Positions 23,686 through 35,889 of a stretch of DNA of 64,000 nt are shown here, piece after piece. The DNA lies in contig NW_025841744.1 of NCBI RefSeq assembly GCF_002878395.1, positions 69,573 to 133,572 of the forward strand, given 5' to 3'. How positions within the stretch are numbered: the stretch's first letter is position 1; every line of letters begins with the position of its first letter. Made by a program: the position numbers and the translations under genes. The notes beneath the pieces were generated by a model, which was not told the DNA's origin, searched no databases, and saw only the letters and a program-made list of their open reading frames with translations. Source of the DNA: Capsicum annuum (Eukaryota; Streptophyta; Magnoliopsida; Solanales; Solanaceae).

Positions 23686-24987
23686 TGTAACACCCGGATT
23701 TATTCTTAGCTATGTTCCGTCCATGGAAATTCTAATAATTAGATTCTAGAATGATCTAAATTATTTTTCATGAGAAATTTCCAATATTTCAACCTTTCAT
23801 TACGTAAATGACTAAATTAGCTTTCCAACGATATAAGATTCATCCAAAACGGACCCTCGGTGAAGAAGTTATGAATAATTTAAGGTTTCAGTAGTAAACA
23901 TCACTATTTTGCAATTGATATGAGATTATTAATGAATGATTAAACTTCTTGAATAATTGTATGTTGAGAACCATGGTGTATGTGTTTTAATGGTGTGAAA
24001 GTCATACATATGTACATGTGTTAAATGGTATGAGAAGTTGGAAAGTTGATGTGGTATTGATGACTTGCAAGTTGGGTATGATGATACCCTACTGAATATG
24101 ACATATGATTGATTAAAATGAGTTTAATACATTTATTTTATGAGATAGGTGGTTACCCAAAGAAAGCATGAGTCAAATAACTCTAAGCTAGAAACCGTGT
24201 TCGCCGACTCAGGAACTTAGTACCCTGCTGTGTGATCTTGTGTACCTGATGTTATGACATCCCAAATTAGAACTATGGTTAGGGGCCATGCTTTGTGATC
24301 TTGTGCACTACTATACTTGATTGGGTCGAGACACCCTGCTGTGTGATCTTGTGTCTCTTTCCCTCACTTACACTTTAATCTCGGTGGCAACCGAGATTTG
24401 ACAGTTGGTGAAAATGTGAACTTGTAGGGTGTACCACCTAGCTCAAATGTATTGCATTTTTGTTGAAAAATCATTATATTATGCCCATGTAATTTTGAAT
24501 CATTTTGCTATAATGTGATTTATATCAGATCTCATTTATTTTATATAAAAATCTCTACCTTGTTTTGGATTATTCTGCGTACCAGTACTTTGTATTGACC
24601 CCCTTCCCTCCCAAGTTCGGAGGCACAGTCTCGGGGTCCAAAAAATTAGTAGATTCTTTAGATAGGTTTGTTTCTATATTTTGGAAGGCATGATGTTTGG
24701 CGGTTTATTTATCTGGGGGCTTTGTCCTAGTTTTTCGATACTTGTTCGTTTTAGTCATATATTAGATATTTTGCAAATGGTTATCAGATGCCGATAGATA
24801 TTGTGGGACATTATTTCCCATTATTGATTTCATTGGACTCATGACCATGTTTTTGTAGTATTGTGAATCTTCCACATTTCTTTTATCATATGAATTATGT
24901 GCATGATTACAAGATAGATAGGGGTGTTTAGGTCCTTCACAGTTCAAAATGCTCATCATGGCTAGGGCCCTGGTTTGGGTCATGACA
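23686..24987 (+). repeat. 5' LTR of element A (1302 bp, internally deleted)
   Basis: Starts TGTAACACCCGG and ends GGGTCATGACA. Compared with the 2097-bp 3' LTR it lacks about 755 bp between 23911 and 23912, equivalent to about 39921-40675. This takes out the word block and probably the promoter region. The rest is closely similar, including three copies of a CCTGCTGTGTGATCTTGTG motif at about 24225-24350 and the GGGTGTACCACCTAGCTCA landmark at 24428. Confidence 0.9.
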
Positions 24988-24991
24988 AACT

Positions 24992-25005
24992 TGTTATCAG
25001 ATCAC
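24992..25005 (+). other. Primer-binding site of A (decayed)
   Basis: TGTTATCAGATCAC, a diverged version of TGGTATCAGAGCC, lies four bases after the 5' LTR. The downstream untranslated leader (TTCATGGTCCCAGGGTGTCTG) is shared with F. Confidence 0.7.
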
Positions 25006-25198
25006 GGTTCATGGTCCCAGGGTGTCTGCAAAAATTGCGTTGGGTAGAGTCTTATTTATGGGAGTGTAGCGCACCACATTTATAAGCAAGAGGATACTAG
25101 GCATTTAGGAAATGTTTCCCTTCTTTATGATTTAGTTCATTCTTCAGAGTCATGCCTTTTCCTAATCAGTAATCTTTTGTCTTACAGAAATAACAGTC

Positions 25199-26395
25199 AT
25201 GCCTCCTCGTCGTAATACTAATCAGAGTGCTCAGAATGATGAAGTCTGTCCCACTCATGGGATGAGGACACGCAATAAAGCTCCCACTCTAGACCCTGTC
25301 CCTACTCTAGGAGACCCTCCAATCCCAACCAGTTTGCCTAGGGCTCCATGGACCAATGTTAACCATCCCTCGACTACTCAGAGGGATATTTCGAATGCCG
25401 AATTCAGACAGTCTATTCATATGTTGGCATAGTTGGTGGCTAATTAGGCTCAATGATCGGAAGATATTGGGTCTACATCAGTAACGTTGGAGGCTACTAG
25501 GGTGGGACAGTTCATGAGAATAAACTCACCCAAGTTTACTGGCACCAAGGTAGAAGAAGATCTACAAGAATTAGTAGATGAAATGGAGAAAATTTTCAAA
25601 GTGATGCATGTGGATCAGATTGAAGGTGTTGAGTTGAAAGCTTACCAGCTGAAGGATGTAGCAAACCAATGGTACAATGAGTGGAAGGATGCCAAGGGAG
25701 ACAGTACTGAGCCCACAGTTTGGGATGAGTTTGTAGAAGCTTTCCTTGACAGGTTGTTTCTTCTGGAGCTGAGGGAAGCTAAAGCAGAGGAGTTCATGAA
25801 CCTCAAGCAGGTTAAGATGAACGTGCAGGAGTACATTGTAAAATTTAATCAGCTAGCCTGTTATGCTCCTGAGTTGACGAGTAGTATAAGTGCCCGAATG
25901 AGGAAGTTTGCTTCAGGACTTTCAGATAATCTGGTGCTTGAGTATCAGGGAGCGATGCTAAACAAGGAGTTAGACTTTTCTAGGTTGATAGTTCGTATTC
26001 AACAGGTAGAAGAGAAGAAAAAAAAGATTTCTAAATCTAGGTAGAAGGAAAAACAGGAAAAAAGAGCTAGGTCTGCCTACCAGGGTCACAATCAGCCTTA
26101 AAGTTGTAAGTGGGGAAATAAAGAGTAGAAGAATAAGAATTGGGGTAATGCACAGTCTGCTGCCAGTGCCTCAGCGCCTAGACCATCGACAGACAGACAA
26201 TCTTAGAGTTTTCAAACTCACCATGGATCCAAAGCCCAAATTACTCAGTTGTAGGGCAGTATGACCCAGCAACATCGTACTTATCCATGGTGTGAGACTT
26301 GCAAAAAGAATCACCCAGGGAAGTGTTATTTTGAGGGGATAAATTATTATTTTTGTGGCAAGGTGTGTCATCTTCAGGCTTTGACCGGTTACATG
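25199..26395 (+). pseudogene. Gag of element A
   Basis: Starts MPPRRNTNQSAQ. One frame can be followed from 25199 to about 26390, interrupted by stops at about 25430, 25445 and 25454, then at 26042 and later. The capsid part (25487-26040) has VGQFMRINSPKFTGTKVEED, a LKDVANQWYNEWK stretch and VQEYIVKFNQLACYAPEL, all typical of plant chromovirus gag. A zinc-binding CETCKKNHPGKC lies at about 26293. A second, broken knuckle (FCGKVCHL, expected CxxCGxxGH) follows at about 26350. The three early stops sit where CAG, CAG and CGA are expected. Confidence 0.9.
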
Positions 26396-29300
26396 CTTTG
26401 ACCAACCGCCAGGCAACAGAAGTTTCCCCAGAAGTTGTCACCTGTATGTTACAAATATTTTCCCATGATGTTTATGTGTTACTTGACCCCGGGTCTACAT
26501 TTTCTTGTGTGACCACTTATGTGGCTGTTGGTTTTGGGTTTGAGCCCAAAGTTATTGTAGAAACCTTCACTGTTTCCACTTTTGTAGGTGATTCTGTTAT
26601 TGTAAGAAGGGTGTACAGAAATTGTGTTGTGTCTATTCTTAGACGGGATACTGTGGTAGACCTAATAGAACTTGATATGGTAGACTTTAATGCTATCCTT
26701 GGGATGGACTGGCTCTATTCGTGTTATGCCATACTTGATTGGAGAACCCAAAAGGTTACTTTTTCTTTCCCGATTGAGTCACCAATTGAGTGGGCCAGAA
26801 ATTCTGTGGCACCTAGAGGTCACTTTATCTCTTATCTTAGATCCCAAAAGCTCATCTCTAGAGGTTGTATATACCATCTAATCCAAGTAAAAGATTCCAA
26901 GTTTGGAAGTCTTTCTCTTCAGTCAGTCCCTGTAGTGAATGAGTTTCCAAAAGTCTTTCCAGATTATCTCCCAGGAATACCACCTGATAGGGAGATAGAG
27001 TTTGTTATTGATGTGTTTCCAGATACCTGCCCTATCCCTATTCCGCCATATAGAATAGCTCCTGCAGAACTAAAAGAGTTGAAGAAACAGCCAACAGATC
27101 TTCTAGATAAAGGTTTTATACACCCCAGTGTATTACCTTGCGGTGCGCTTGTACTCTTCGTACAAAAGAAAGATGGTTCCCTTCGTATGTGCATAAACTA
27201 CCACCAGTTGAATAAGGTTACTATTAAAAACAAATATCCTCTTCTTAGGATTGATGATTTTTTTGACCAGCTTCAGGGTGCTAAGTGTTTTTTGAAAATA
27301 GACTTTCGTTTGGGCTATCATCAGTTGAACATTAGGGCGTCAGACATTCCCAAAACAATATTTCAAACCCGATATGGTCACTATGAGTTCTTAGTCATGT
27401 CCTTCGGGTTGACTAACGCCTTTGCAGCTTTTATGGATCTTATGAATAGGGTGTTCCATCAGTTTCTAGATTTGTTCATCATAGTGTCATTGATGATATT
27501 CTGATCTATTCCAAAAGTGAGGAAGACCATGCCAATCACCTCTAAATTATCCTTCAGACCCTTAAGGATCATCAGTTATATGCTAAGTTCTCAAAATATG
27601 ATTTCTGGCTGAATGTTATTGCCTTCTTGGGGCATATTGTATCTTGTGATGGGATTAGAGTGGATCCCCAAAAGATTGAGGTAGTGAGAAAATGGCCCAG
27701 ACCCACGACTCTAACTGATATTTGGAGCTTCTTGGGTTTGGAAGGTTATTACAGAAGGTTTGTACAGAGTTTTTCCTCCATAGCTGCTCCGCTCACTAAA
27801 TTGACTTAGAAAAATGTGAAGTTTGTATAGTCTGACTTGTGTGAAAATAATTTTGAGAAATTAAAGGACAAGCTAACTACTGCTCCTATTTTGACTCTTC
27901 CCGATGGGGTAGATGGTTTTGTGGTATACTGTGATGCGTCCCATATAGGACTTGGTTGTGTTCTGATGCAGCATGGTAAGGTGGTAGCTTATGCGTCCAG
28001 GCAGTTAAAGGTGCATGAGCAAAACTACCCTACTCATGACTTGGGGTAAGCAGCTATGGTGTTTGCACTTAGAATCTGGAGGCATTATCTCTATGGAGTA
28101 CTTGTTGATATTTATACCGACCACAAAAAATTGCAGTATGTTTTCTAGCAGAAAGAATTGAACCTCAGGCAGAGGTGTTGGATGGAGCTTTTGAAAGACT
28201 ATAATATGGGCCTACATTACCATCCGGGCAAGGCAAATGTTGTAGATGACACTCTCTATAGGTTTTCTATAGGCAACTTTTCTCATGTTGAAGAGGGGAA
28301 GAGAGAGATGGTGAAGGAATTCACCACCTTGTAAATCTAGGAGTGCAACTCTTAGATTTTGAAGATGGACGAGTGATTGTTCATGAGATAGCTAAGTCTT
28401 CCCTTTGTGCTAAGGTTAAAGAGAAGCAGGTTGAAGATCCCATCTTGGTGCAAATCAAGAAAGATGTAGGTCAGTAAAAGGTAATGTCGTTAGAAATTGG
28501 TGGTGATGGTATTCTGAGATATCAGGGTAGGTTGTGCATCCCGAATGTTGATAGACTGTGGGAAAGAATCCTTGATAAAGCACACACTTCTAGGTATGTT
28601 GTTCACCTAGGCTCTACTAAGAAGAACCATAATCTGAAAACTTTGTATTGGTGGAATAACATGAAACGTGATCTAGCTGATTTTGTTTCCAAGTGTTTAA
28701 ACTGTCAGCAAGTGAAGGTAGAACATTTGAGGCCAGGAGGTACTTCCCAAGAGATAGCTCTGCCTTTATGGAAGTGGGAGATGATAAATATGGATTTCAT
28801 TACAGGACTTCCGAAGTCCCAAAACCACTATGATTCTATATGGGTAATTGTAGATAGGCTAAGCAAGTCTGTGCACTTTCTGCTTGTCAAGACTAACTAT
28901 TCAGGAGAGGATTATGCTAAGTTGTTCATTGAAAAAATAGTCTATTTGCATGGGGCACCTGTGTCCATTATATCTGACCAAGGTATGCAGTTTTCTTCTC
29001 AGTTTTGGAGATCTTTTCAGAGAGGTTTAGGTACCCAAGTGAACCTAAGTACTGCTTTTCACCCCCAAACGGAAGGGTAAGCGAAACGCCATCCAGACCC
29101 TTAAGGATATGTTGAGTGCTTGTGTGATTGATTTTAAAGGTAGTTGGGTGGAGCACTTTCCATTGATAGAGTTCACGTATAATAAGAGTTTCAATTCTAG
29201 TATTAAGATGGCGCCATTTAAGGCATTGTATGGGAGAAAATGTAAGTCACCAATAGGGTGGTCTGAAGTGGGTGAGATGCAGATGTTTGGTCCTAATCTG

Positions 29301-29584
29301 GTTCATCAGGCAATGGAATACATGAAGCTTATTAGAGAACGACTTAAGATAGCTCAAAGTTGTCAGAAATCCTACGCCGATGTTAGGAGGAGAGAGTTAG
29401 AGTTTGAGGTCGGAGATTGGGTATTTCTGAAGGTTTCTCCCATAAAGGGAGTTATGCAATTCCAAAATAAAGGTAAATTGAGTCCTCGTAATATAGGACC
29501 ATATTAAATTTTGAGGAGAATAGGTGGTGTTGCATATGAGTTAGAATTGCCTGCCAGTTTGGGTTTTGTCCATCCGGTATTTCA
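26353..29584 (+). pseudogene. Pol of element A: protease, RT, RNase H, integrase
   Basis: Protease: [13 protein letters not shown] (about residues 45-57 of the 26353 ORF) and [23 protein letters not shown], then [12 protein letters not shown], then a frameshift just before the catalytic IDDILIYSK (27489), followed by LGHIVSCDGIRVDPQK. RNase [16 protein letters not shown] at about 27925, [18 protein letters not shown], then stops. Integrase (28484-29080): zinc residues H/H/CLNC, first catalytic Asp in NMDFITGLP, second in ISDQGMQF. The third site is AKR where the family has AER. A stop and a frameshift follow at about 29079-29092. The C-terminal integrase continues at 29109-29507. Pol is then cut by element B at 29584. 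Confidence 0.92.
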
Positions 29585-29589
29585 CATAT
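29585..29589 (+). repeat. Left target-site duplication of B (CATAT)
   Basis: CATAT just before the first LTR of B is repeated exactly at 39328-39332 just after the second. In pol it lies in the codons for the conserved HPVFHIS stretch. Confidence 0.95.
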
Positions 29590-29954
29590 TGTAATATCCC
29601 ATATTTTGGACTAGAATGAAAGTCCGTCATTCCTCTGCGTAGACGTTTCAAAAGCCTCGAACCCTATGTAAATTTAGTGTGTTAATCAATTATGTAGTGT
29701 GGGGATCTATTTGAGCATAAATTTAGATCATAGAGGTTCCCTAACTCAAGTTCAAGTTGAAAGCTTTCCTATCGTTCAAGTTTTAGTGAACGTCAAAACT
29801 TGGGTCAACTTTAATCGGCCATAACTACTTTTATATATTGAATTAGAGAGCCTACTATATATCAAATCAAAAAACGTTGAATTAACGTTCCAATGATATC
29901 AATTTCACTAAAATTTGACACCCGAGCAAGAAGTTATGACTTTATAAAGTGGAG

Positions 29955-30095
29955 TACATCGCCTGACATAAGGTGTACGACGCACGACCTAACGTGTGCG
30001 ATAAGGAGTGCGACACACACCCTAATATGTGTGATAAGATGTGCGATTCACACCCTAAGGTGTACGATAAAGTGTGTGCTGCATATGTGGGTGTC
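29955..30095 (+). repeat. U3 word block of B 5' LTR (GTGCGA / CACACCCTAA words)
   Basis: Seven or so repeats of an alternating pattern: AAGGTGTACGA, GACGCACGACC, GTGTGCGATAAG, GTGCGACACACACC and so on. CGCAC and GTGCG words are complementary, so the block could fold. The copy in the 3' LTR is at 36265-36395. It ends about 50 bases before the TATA-like box. Confidence 0.7.
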
Positions 30096-30146
30096 CAGGT
30101 GACTTAAAAGTCCGTTTTTGGGGCAAAATGGTCCTTTTTTCACCCC

Positions 30147-30154
30147 TATATAAT
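30147..30154 (+). promoter_or_regulatory. TATA-like box in B 5' LTR
   Basis: TATATAAT in the context CACCCCTATATAATGCC; the same context occurs at 36454 in the other LTR. By position it is the likely LTR promoter, with the word block immediately upstream. Confidence 0.6.
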
Positions 30155-31139
30155 GCCTAAACATGGAATTAAGCCCTTATTTCACAAAAACATATTCTTT
30201 CTCTCAAAATCCTCTCAAGAACACAAGCTAGGATTTTCATAGAAGATTCAAGCTCAAGAAATTCTCTCCATCAATCTTCATGAAATTGAGAAATAAGGTT
30301 TGTATAGTGTTCATCCACGGATCACTTTCATCCGTGGAGCTCAAGAATCAACTTTTAAATAGTAAATTATGATTTTCATGATGTGTTATGATTATATTCA
30401 TGTTGATGATTATGGTTTGAGTTTCAAGGTTGTATTTTTATGTGTTTCCATGAAACATGTGACTATGATATTTGAAACCTATGAATTTTGGATGGAGTAA
30501 GAATGCTATGTTGATAAGTATACCTATGCCCAAAATTATGCATGTAAGGTGTTTGCTAAAATACCTAGAATGATAAAAATCATGTATTATAACTTAGAAG
30601 TGAACTATATGATAATTCATGCTAGTCTATTATGTTCAAAGAGCTCACTTGTAATTGTAGTGCAATATATGTGTTAATGAAATATACATAATGATTGGGG
30701 AATGTATTTATAGTTTGTCTTTATGTCTTCCATGCTATGAACAAGATCATGATTTGGAAGTATCACATGAGTTGTCCCCAAATTATTACAATATGAACTA
30801 AATGTTACATGTTTGTCATTCCCTTATGGTTAAATAGTTTCCATGCCATTGTTATGAATAGTATATGTTGTCGGAATGTCCATGATATTAGAATATGATA
30901 TTTATGACTTAATTATAAGCATTCCTATTCATGTTAGATATTATGATGACCATGTACTTCATGAAATCCCTCACTCATATATTATGGATAGTTATTGATG
31001 GTCATGTACTCAACAAAGTCAAGTTGTGTCAGTTTCCTTCTATTGAGTCCTGGGGGTACTTGTACCCAAAAAATATAGTTGTGTTCCTAGAGCCATGTCA
31101 TGTTATCATGATACTCAGTCAAGCCAAGATCTACAGAAT

Positions 31140-31450
31140 TCAGTCAGTCAGGTGACTCAGGAAAACTCAGAAATCTTAGCAATCACAGTAATTCAGTAAA
31201 CTCAGTAGTTCAAAAATCTCAATATTCAGTTAATCTCAAATAATCTTAAAAATCTCAGTACCCAGTAACTTCAGAAATCCCTATAATTCAGTACTCTCAG
31301 AAATCTCATGAACTCAGTTCTCAGTAAGATCAGTAATCTTATGAACTCAGTTAGCTATTCGATATCAATATTATACTGTCAACTACAGAACTCAGTAAAC
31401 TCAAAATCAGTTCAGTTTTGTTAATCAGTACAGTCAGTTATTCAAGTTTA
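31140..31450 (+). repeat. Degenerate CTCAGT-word repeat in B LTR
   Basis: About 25 imperfect copies of a roughly 10-12 base word of the form AATCTCAGTA / AACTCAGT. The 3' LTR copy is at about 37430-37740, and a shorter version is in G at about 1960-2100. Confidence 0.7.
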
Positions 31451-33035
31451 GTCTCTTCAGATGGGAGTAGAAGTTAGCACCGAGTAAACACAAGGATGGG
31501 AACTCACCTACCAGTTCAGGGTACGATTCTTAGAAGCAATCCTTGTGTTTCAGAACTACGTAGCCAGCATAGGTTGAGACATATACCTGTTAGTTTAGGG
31601 TTGATGAGGTGGCTTAACCTGTCAATTTAGGGTTCCCACCATTCTCATTTTGAGTACCGGCCAGTATAGGGTTCTCACAGTTGTCCTTACCAGTGGTGCG
31701 GTAGAGACACCGCTTCAGTCGGGGCAGAGATTGGACCCCAACTTAGCTATATATGTTATTGGGGCATATTGGTTAAACAACTACCTCCCACAGTTTTAGT
31801 TACAGATTTCAGGACTGTCAGCTACAGTTACCCAGTCTTAGTAAAGAACGCAGATAGTTCTTCAGATTTTAGTATATCAGGACTGTTAGATACAGTCAAC
31901 TCAGATACAATACAGGACCCAGATAGTTCCATCAGATTCAAGACAGTCAGATATAGTCATCCATGTTATTAGTATTCAGTAGCAGGGCTATCAGATATAG
32001 TAACTCATGTTATCAGTTACATCATCTGTCAAAACTCATATTATCAGCTATATTAGCTATTAGAACTTATCTATCAGTTATATTAAATATTAGTAAACTC
32101 ATGCTACCAGTTTTCACTTTCATAACTGTCAGATATGGTCAAGCATATCAGTTTTTCATAGTCATGGATGTCAGATATAGTTAATCGACTTATTCTTTAT
32201 AATTAAATTTCCATATACAGTCAATCAGGCCAGCTCTTCATAATCAGAATTATTAGAAATAGTTATTCATGTATTAGTAATATAGTTTAAATACTTCAGT
32301 ATTCAGCAATACAGTATCAGTTCCTCACTTATTAGTGATTCACATAACGATAGTAAACTCAGTCTTTCAGTATCTCAGTATCAGTAAACTCATATTGTCA
32401 GTATTCAAACTCAGTAGTCAGTATCTCCACGAGTTCAATTATAGTTACGTATGCATGTATGTATTCTCACGTTCATATCAATCAGCATTATTCATGCAAG
32501 TAAACATTTTGTATTTAGCCTACCTTACTTGCATACTTAGTACATTCAGACGTACTAATGCATTTGTCCTATGGTGTTTCTTTTATTCTACAACATAGGC
32601 TCAGAGACGCGAGCTCCAGATTAGCAATAGCATTCCAGTGTTTAGAGTTTCTGTGAGTCCTTCTCATTCGAGGATGATATGATTATTACTTTATTTATCA
32701 TTTCAGTTTATTTCAGTTGTTAGATGGATTTAGTTGGAGACATGTTCCATTAACTTCTTATTCAGACAGTTTAGAGGCTTTTAGACTATAACATGTTATA
32801 GAGATATTTCAATTTTGTTTTGGTATTGATATACCATTTTCAGACATTATTTTTATGGGATGTTTTGTATTATTTATATTTGAACCTTATGGCCATTCAG
32901 TACATGTTTCCGCATCTTAATGTTATATTATGCAGTATACAGGTACAGATATCAGTCATAGGTCAGCTTGTAGTCCTTTGGGGTCATGAGCACCGTGTAG
33001 CATTCCTATTCAGAAAAATCGAGGTGTTACAAACT

Positions 33036-33048
33036 TGGTATCAGAGCC
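33036..33048 (+). other. Primer-binding site of B
   Basis: TGGTATCAGAGCC, a perfect initiator tRNA-Met complement, four bases inside the first LTR. Confidence 0.92.
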
Positions 33049-35889
33049 TAAGGTCCAATAGAGGTCTACAAAGTCTGAAAGCCGTATCTAGTAGAGTCTT
33101 GTACATATGTGTGTTGTGCACCACAGTTATGTGCAAAAGGCTACGAGATGTTTTAAGAACAGTTTCCCTTTTTTCATGTCTCAAATCGTGCTATAGCAAG
33201 TTTCACTAGGAAACATATGTAGATTCACATCATGCTCCCCTCATGTCAAATATACCTTATTTTCAAGGTAATGGAAACAGTGAAGCTCAAGTCCTAAATA
33301 TAAGGCTTTCTTATACTGCATCCCATCAGTTAAGTTATGTTTCAAAGTTGTACAAATTTCATTCGTGATCATGAGAACTTGTTCTCAAACCCAGATATAG
33401 ATATTCCATCAGATCCGATCCGTTCTCAGAATCTTATAATAGAATGTGACCCAGAGTTAGAAGCATGAACCCAGGAGTTTTGCAGTAGTAGAGTTGGGGT
33501 GAAGATATCTAGATTGAACAGACTATGTATTCATGGGGATAGTTTTGCCAGAATGAATCAGTAGGCTTGAACAGTGTGAGTTAGAAATTTAATTTTACTG
33601 ACTTAAAATTAAGCATGAAGGAGTGAATGTGATATTATTAGTATGTGAGGGAAACAGGGGCAGCTGATGTGTTTAGTAAGGAAAGCATGTTCTAATTAGA
33701 GTGTAAGAATGTGATGATGATTGCAGTTCAGTTCAGAGGTTAGTTTAGTGTTCACAGACTTATGATGATGGCTTAAAGCCAAGGGGGATATGGTAGATTA
33801 AGTACCCAATTTCAGTAGTAGTGCCAATATGTACAGAAAAGAAGCTAGGGAAGATGATTCCCGACCCATCCTTATCTTAGTGTAAAGCTTACTTCAGTCA
33901 GCATAATGCCTATGCATTCTTCATGTCTCAAATTCCATGAATACATCTTATGCTCACACGCATTCCATAGAATTGTGTGCGCTTTTAGTTCCCAGTATAG
34001 GGAGTTCAGTTCTGGATCACTCAGTGTTACAAATTATGTTCCATTAACTCAGAAATTCCAGAATCAGGTCATGCAGCTCATAACTCATGTACATGTATCA
34101 TGCTCCCCTGTATACTCAGTTTCCATGACTCATGCTATGCCCCCACTGACCAGATAAATTTAGACTATATCATGTATATACTCAGTTCAGAACTTTTTTG
34201 GTAAATCCATATTATTGACATTCTATTCCTTAAATTTTAGTCATGTGTCATGCTCAGTCAGCATCCATTCATGTTTTAGGTTCGCCTGATTTAACCCTTC
34301 ATAAGCTCTCCTTGTAGAATAGTGTAGTGGTGAGCAGTCACTTTGATGAGAGAGAGTTAATGTTTCATGTTAAGAGCAAACTATTGCATGTATGTTTTAT
34401 ATGAGGGTGTAAATACGATAATAGGCTTGAATATCCTTTTAGTATGCAAGAAAAGGGCTAGCGAGAGGCAGTAATTAGACAATTAGAAAAAAAAAATCAC
34501 AATATGAATGTATATTCAGATCCTTGACTTATGTCAGCCTTCATTATGTGACTATCATAACTCGGTTGCCATCTCAATTACAGTTCCAGTTATCAGGACC
34601 CAGTATTTAGTCATAGTATGGATCCTAGTTACAGTCTTAAGATATAGGGTCAGCTTCAGATCAATATTCAGCTTAGAAATGTAGTTCAGTTTTAGACTTG
34701 CTTGACCATAGCATATAGTTATCAGCTACTCAGTTATAGGTATTCTAATACCTCCGTCTATGGAATGTTTCCAAATCATGTAATACGCTTGGTCCTACAT
34801 TTTCAGACAATATACCTTTCATGAAATCCATGATCAATTACCTCATGTTACTCAATTAGCCCCTTTTCATATGCATAATACTTTATGGCCTCAATCCAAC
34901 TACTCAGATTAAGTACAATTGAGTCTTCCATACCCAACATTCAGTTACCAGTTACTCAGTTAATCAGATAAGTTAGTATGTCTATGCATTCATGAATCAT
35001 GCTTCAGTTTTAGATCTCAGATAATTAGTCATAATTTCGTATCTTGGTGCCTTGTGCATCGCCTCAACATCCTCAACCTCTTAGCAAGGTCAGTCCAGCA
35101 TCCTTCAAGGGACCTAGTATCCCAAGGGGGAGATACATAATAGCCCCCAAACTTCCTGATTCAAACATGTCATTTTCTTTGATGAATCCAGTCTGGAGTA
35201 GGGGTATTCGTAAGTGGTCCTCTATATCCGAACTCAGCTGTAAGCCATGTACTCAATGGCTCATTTTATCCAAGATACGATACTCTATTCATGTCACACA
35301 TTACAGACTTGGATCAGTTCATGCATTATGTTCCAGACTCAGTTATGTTCTTATGTTTCTACTCATGCATATTAAGTAATCAATCTCAGTCTCATCAGTA
35401 TTTTTAGTTCATGGTAGCATTCTTCTTTGAGCTGACTCATTCTCATGTTTAGATTTCAGTACCAAACTTGGTATTTAGTTCCATGCTTAGTTTTTAGTTC
35501 AAACTTGGTATCTTTACCATTGCATGATCATGATCTAGTTTAGTCATGTATTATTCTCGCATCAGATATGCGTGATCAGCTTACCAGTACTTTCAGTCAT
35601 GCATTCATGTATCATGTCAGTCATATAATCATGCATCAAATATGCATGGATTCAACTTATCAATTATACATCAAATATGCATTCTCAGTTTGAGAAAGTC
35701 AGTTTATCAGAACACTCAGCCCTACACTCATAAATCAGCTACCCATAGATCAGATATGCATGTACAGTATGATATGCTCAGTTTTCAGTCATGTCATCCA
35801 TGAAATCATGTTCAGTTGTTCATGCTCAGTACTTATGTTAGTTGTCTTTCTACCCTATCAGTCATTCTCATTCAAGGACAAATGTTCCC
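33049..35889 (+). other. Internal region of B, no coding capacity
   Basis: The first ~150 bases match the untranslated leader of this family (TCTAGTAGAGTCTTG, GTGTTGTGCACCAC). After that there is no gag start of the MPPR type and no pol motif. The sequence is full of CAGTT, CATGCAT and TCATG words and stops in all frames. The 83- and 111-residue ORFs at 33906-34157 and 35044-35379 have no recognisable domain. The end is shared with G. Confidence 0.75.

Larger units (their letters stand above)
29590..33031 (+). repeat. 5' LTR of element B (3442 bp)
   Basis: Starts TGTAATATCCC and ends GGTGTTACA. In order it holds a word block (29955-30095), a TATATAAT box at 30147, a leader with CTCTCAAGAACACAAGCTAGG, CTCAGT-word repeats (31140-31450), four CCTGCCAGTTTAGGG-like motifs (31505-31675), a long tract of TCAGATA / ATCAGTA words, and a conserved end. 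ORFs inside (31769-32598, 32820-33209) show no domain and break in the other LTR, so they are not genes. Confidence 0.93.

Noticed and set aside
32820..33209. 129-residue + strand ORF
   Set aside because: It spans the B LTR end, primer site and leader. The same LTR part at 39120-39327 does not keep the frame.
35044..35379. 111-residue + strand ORF in B internal region
   Set aside because: No gag, pol or other motif; position and word content match noncoding sequence.
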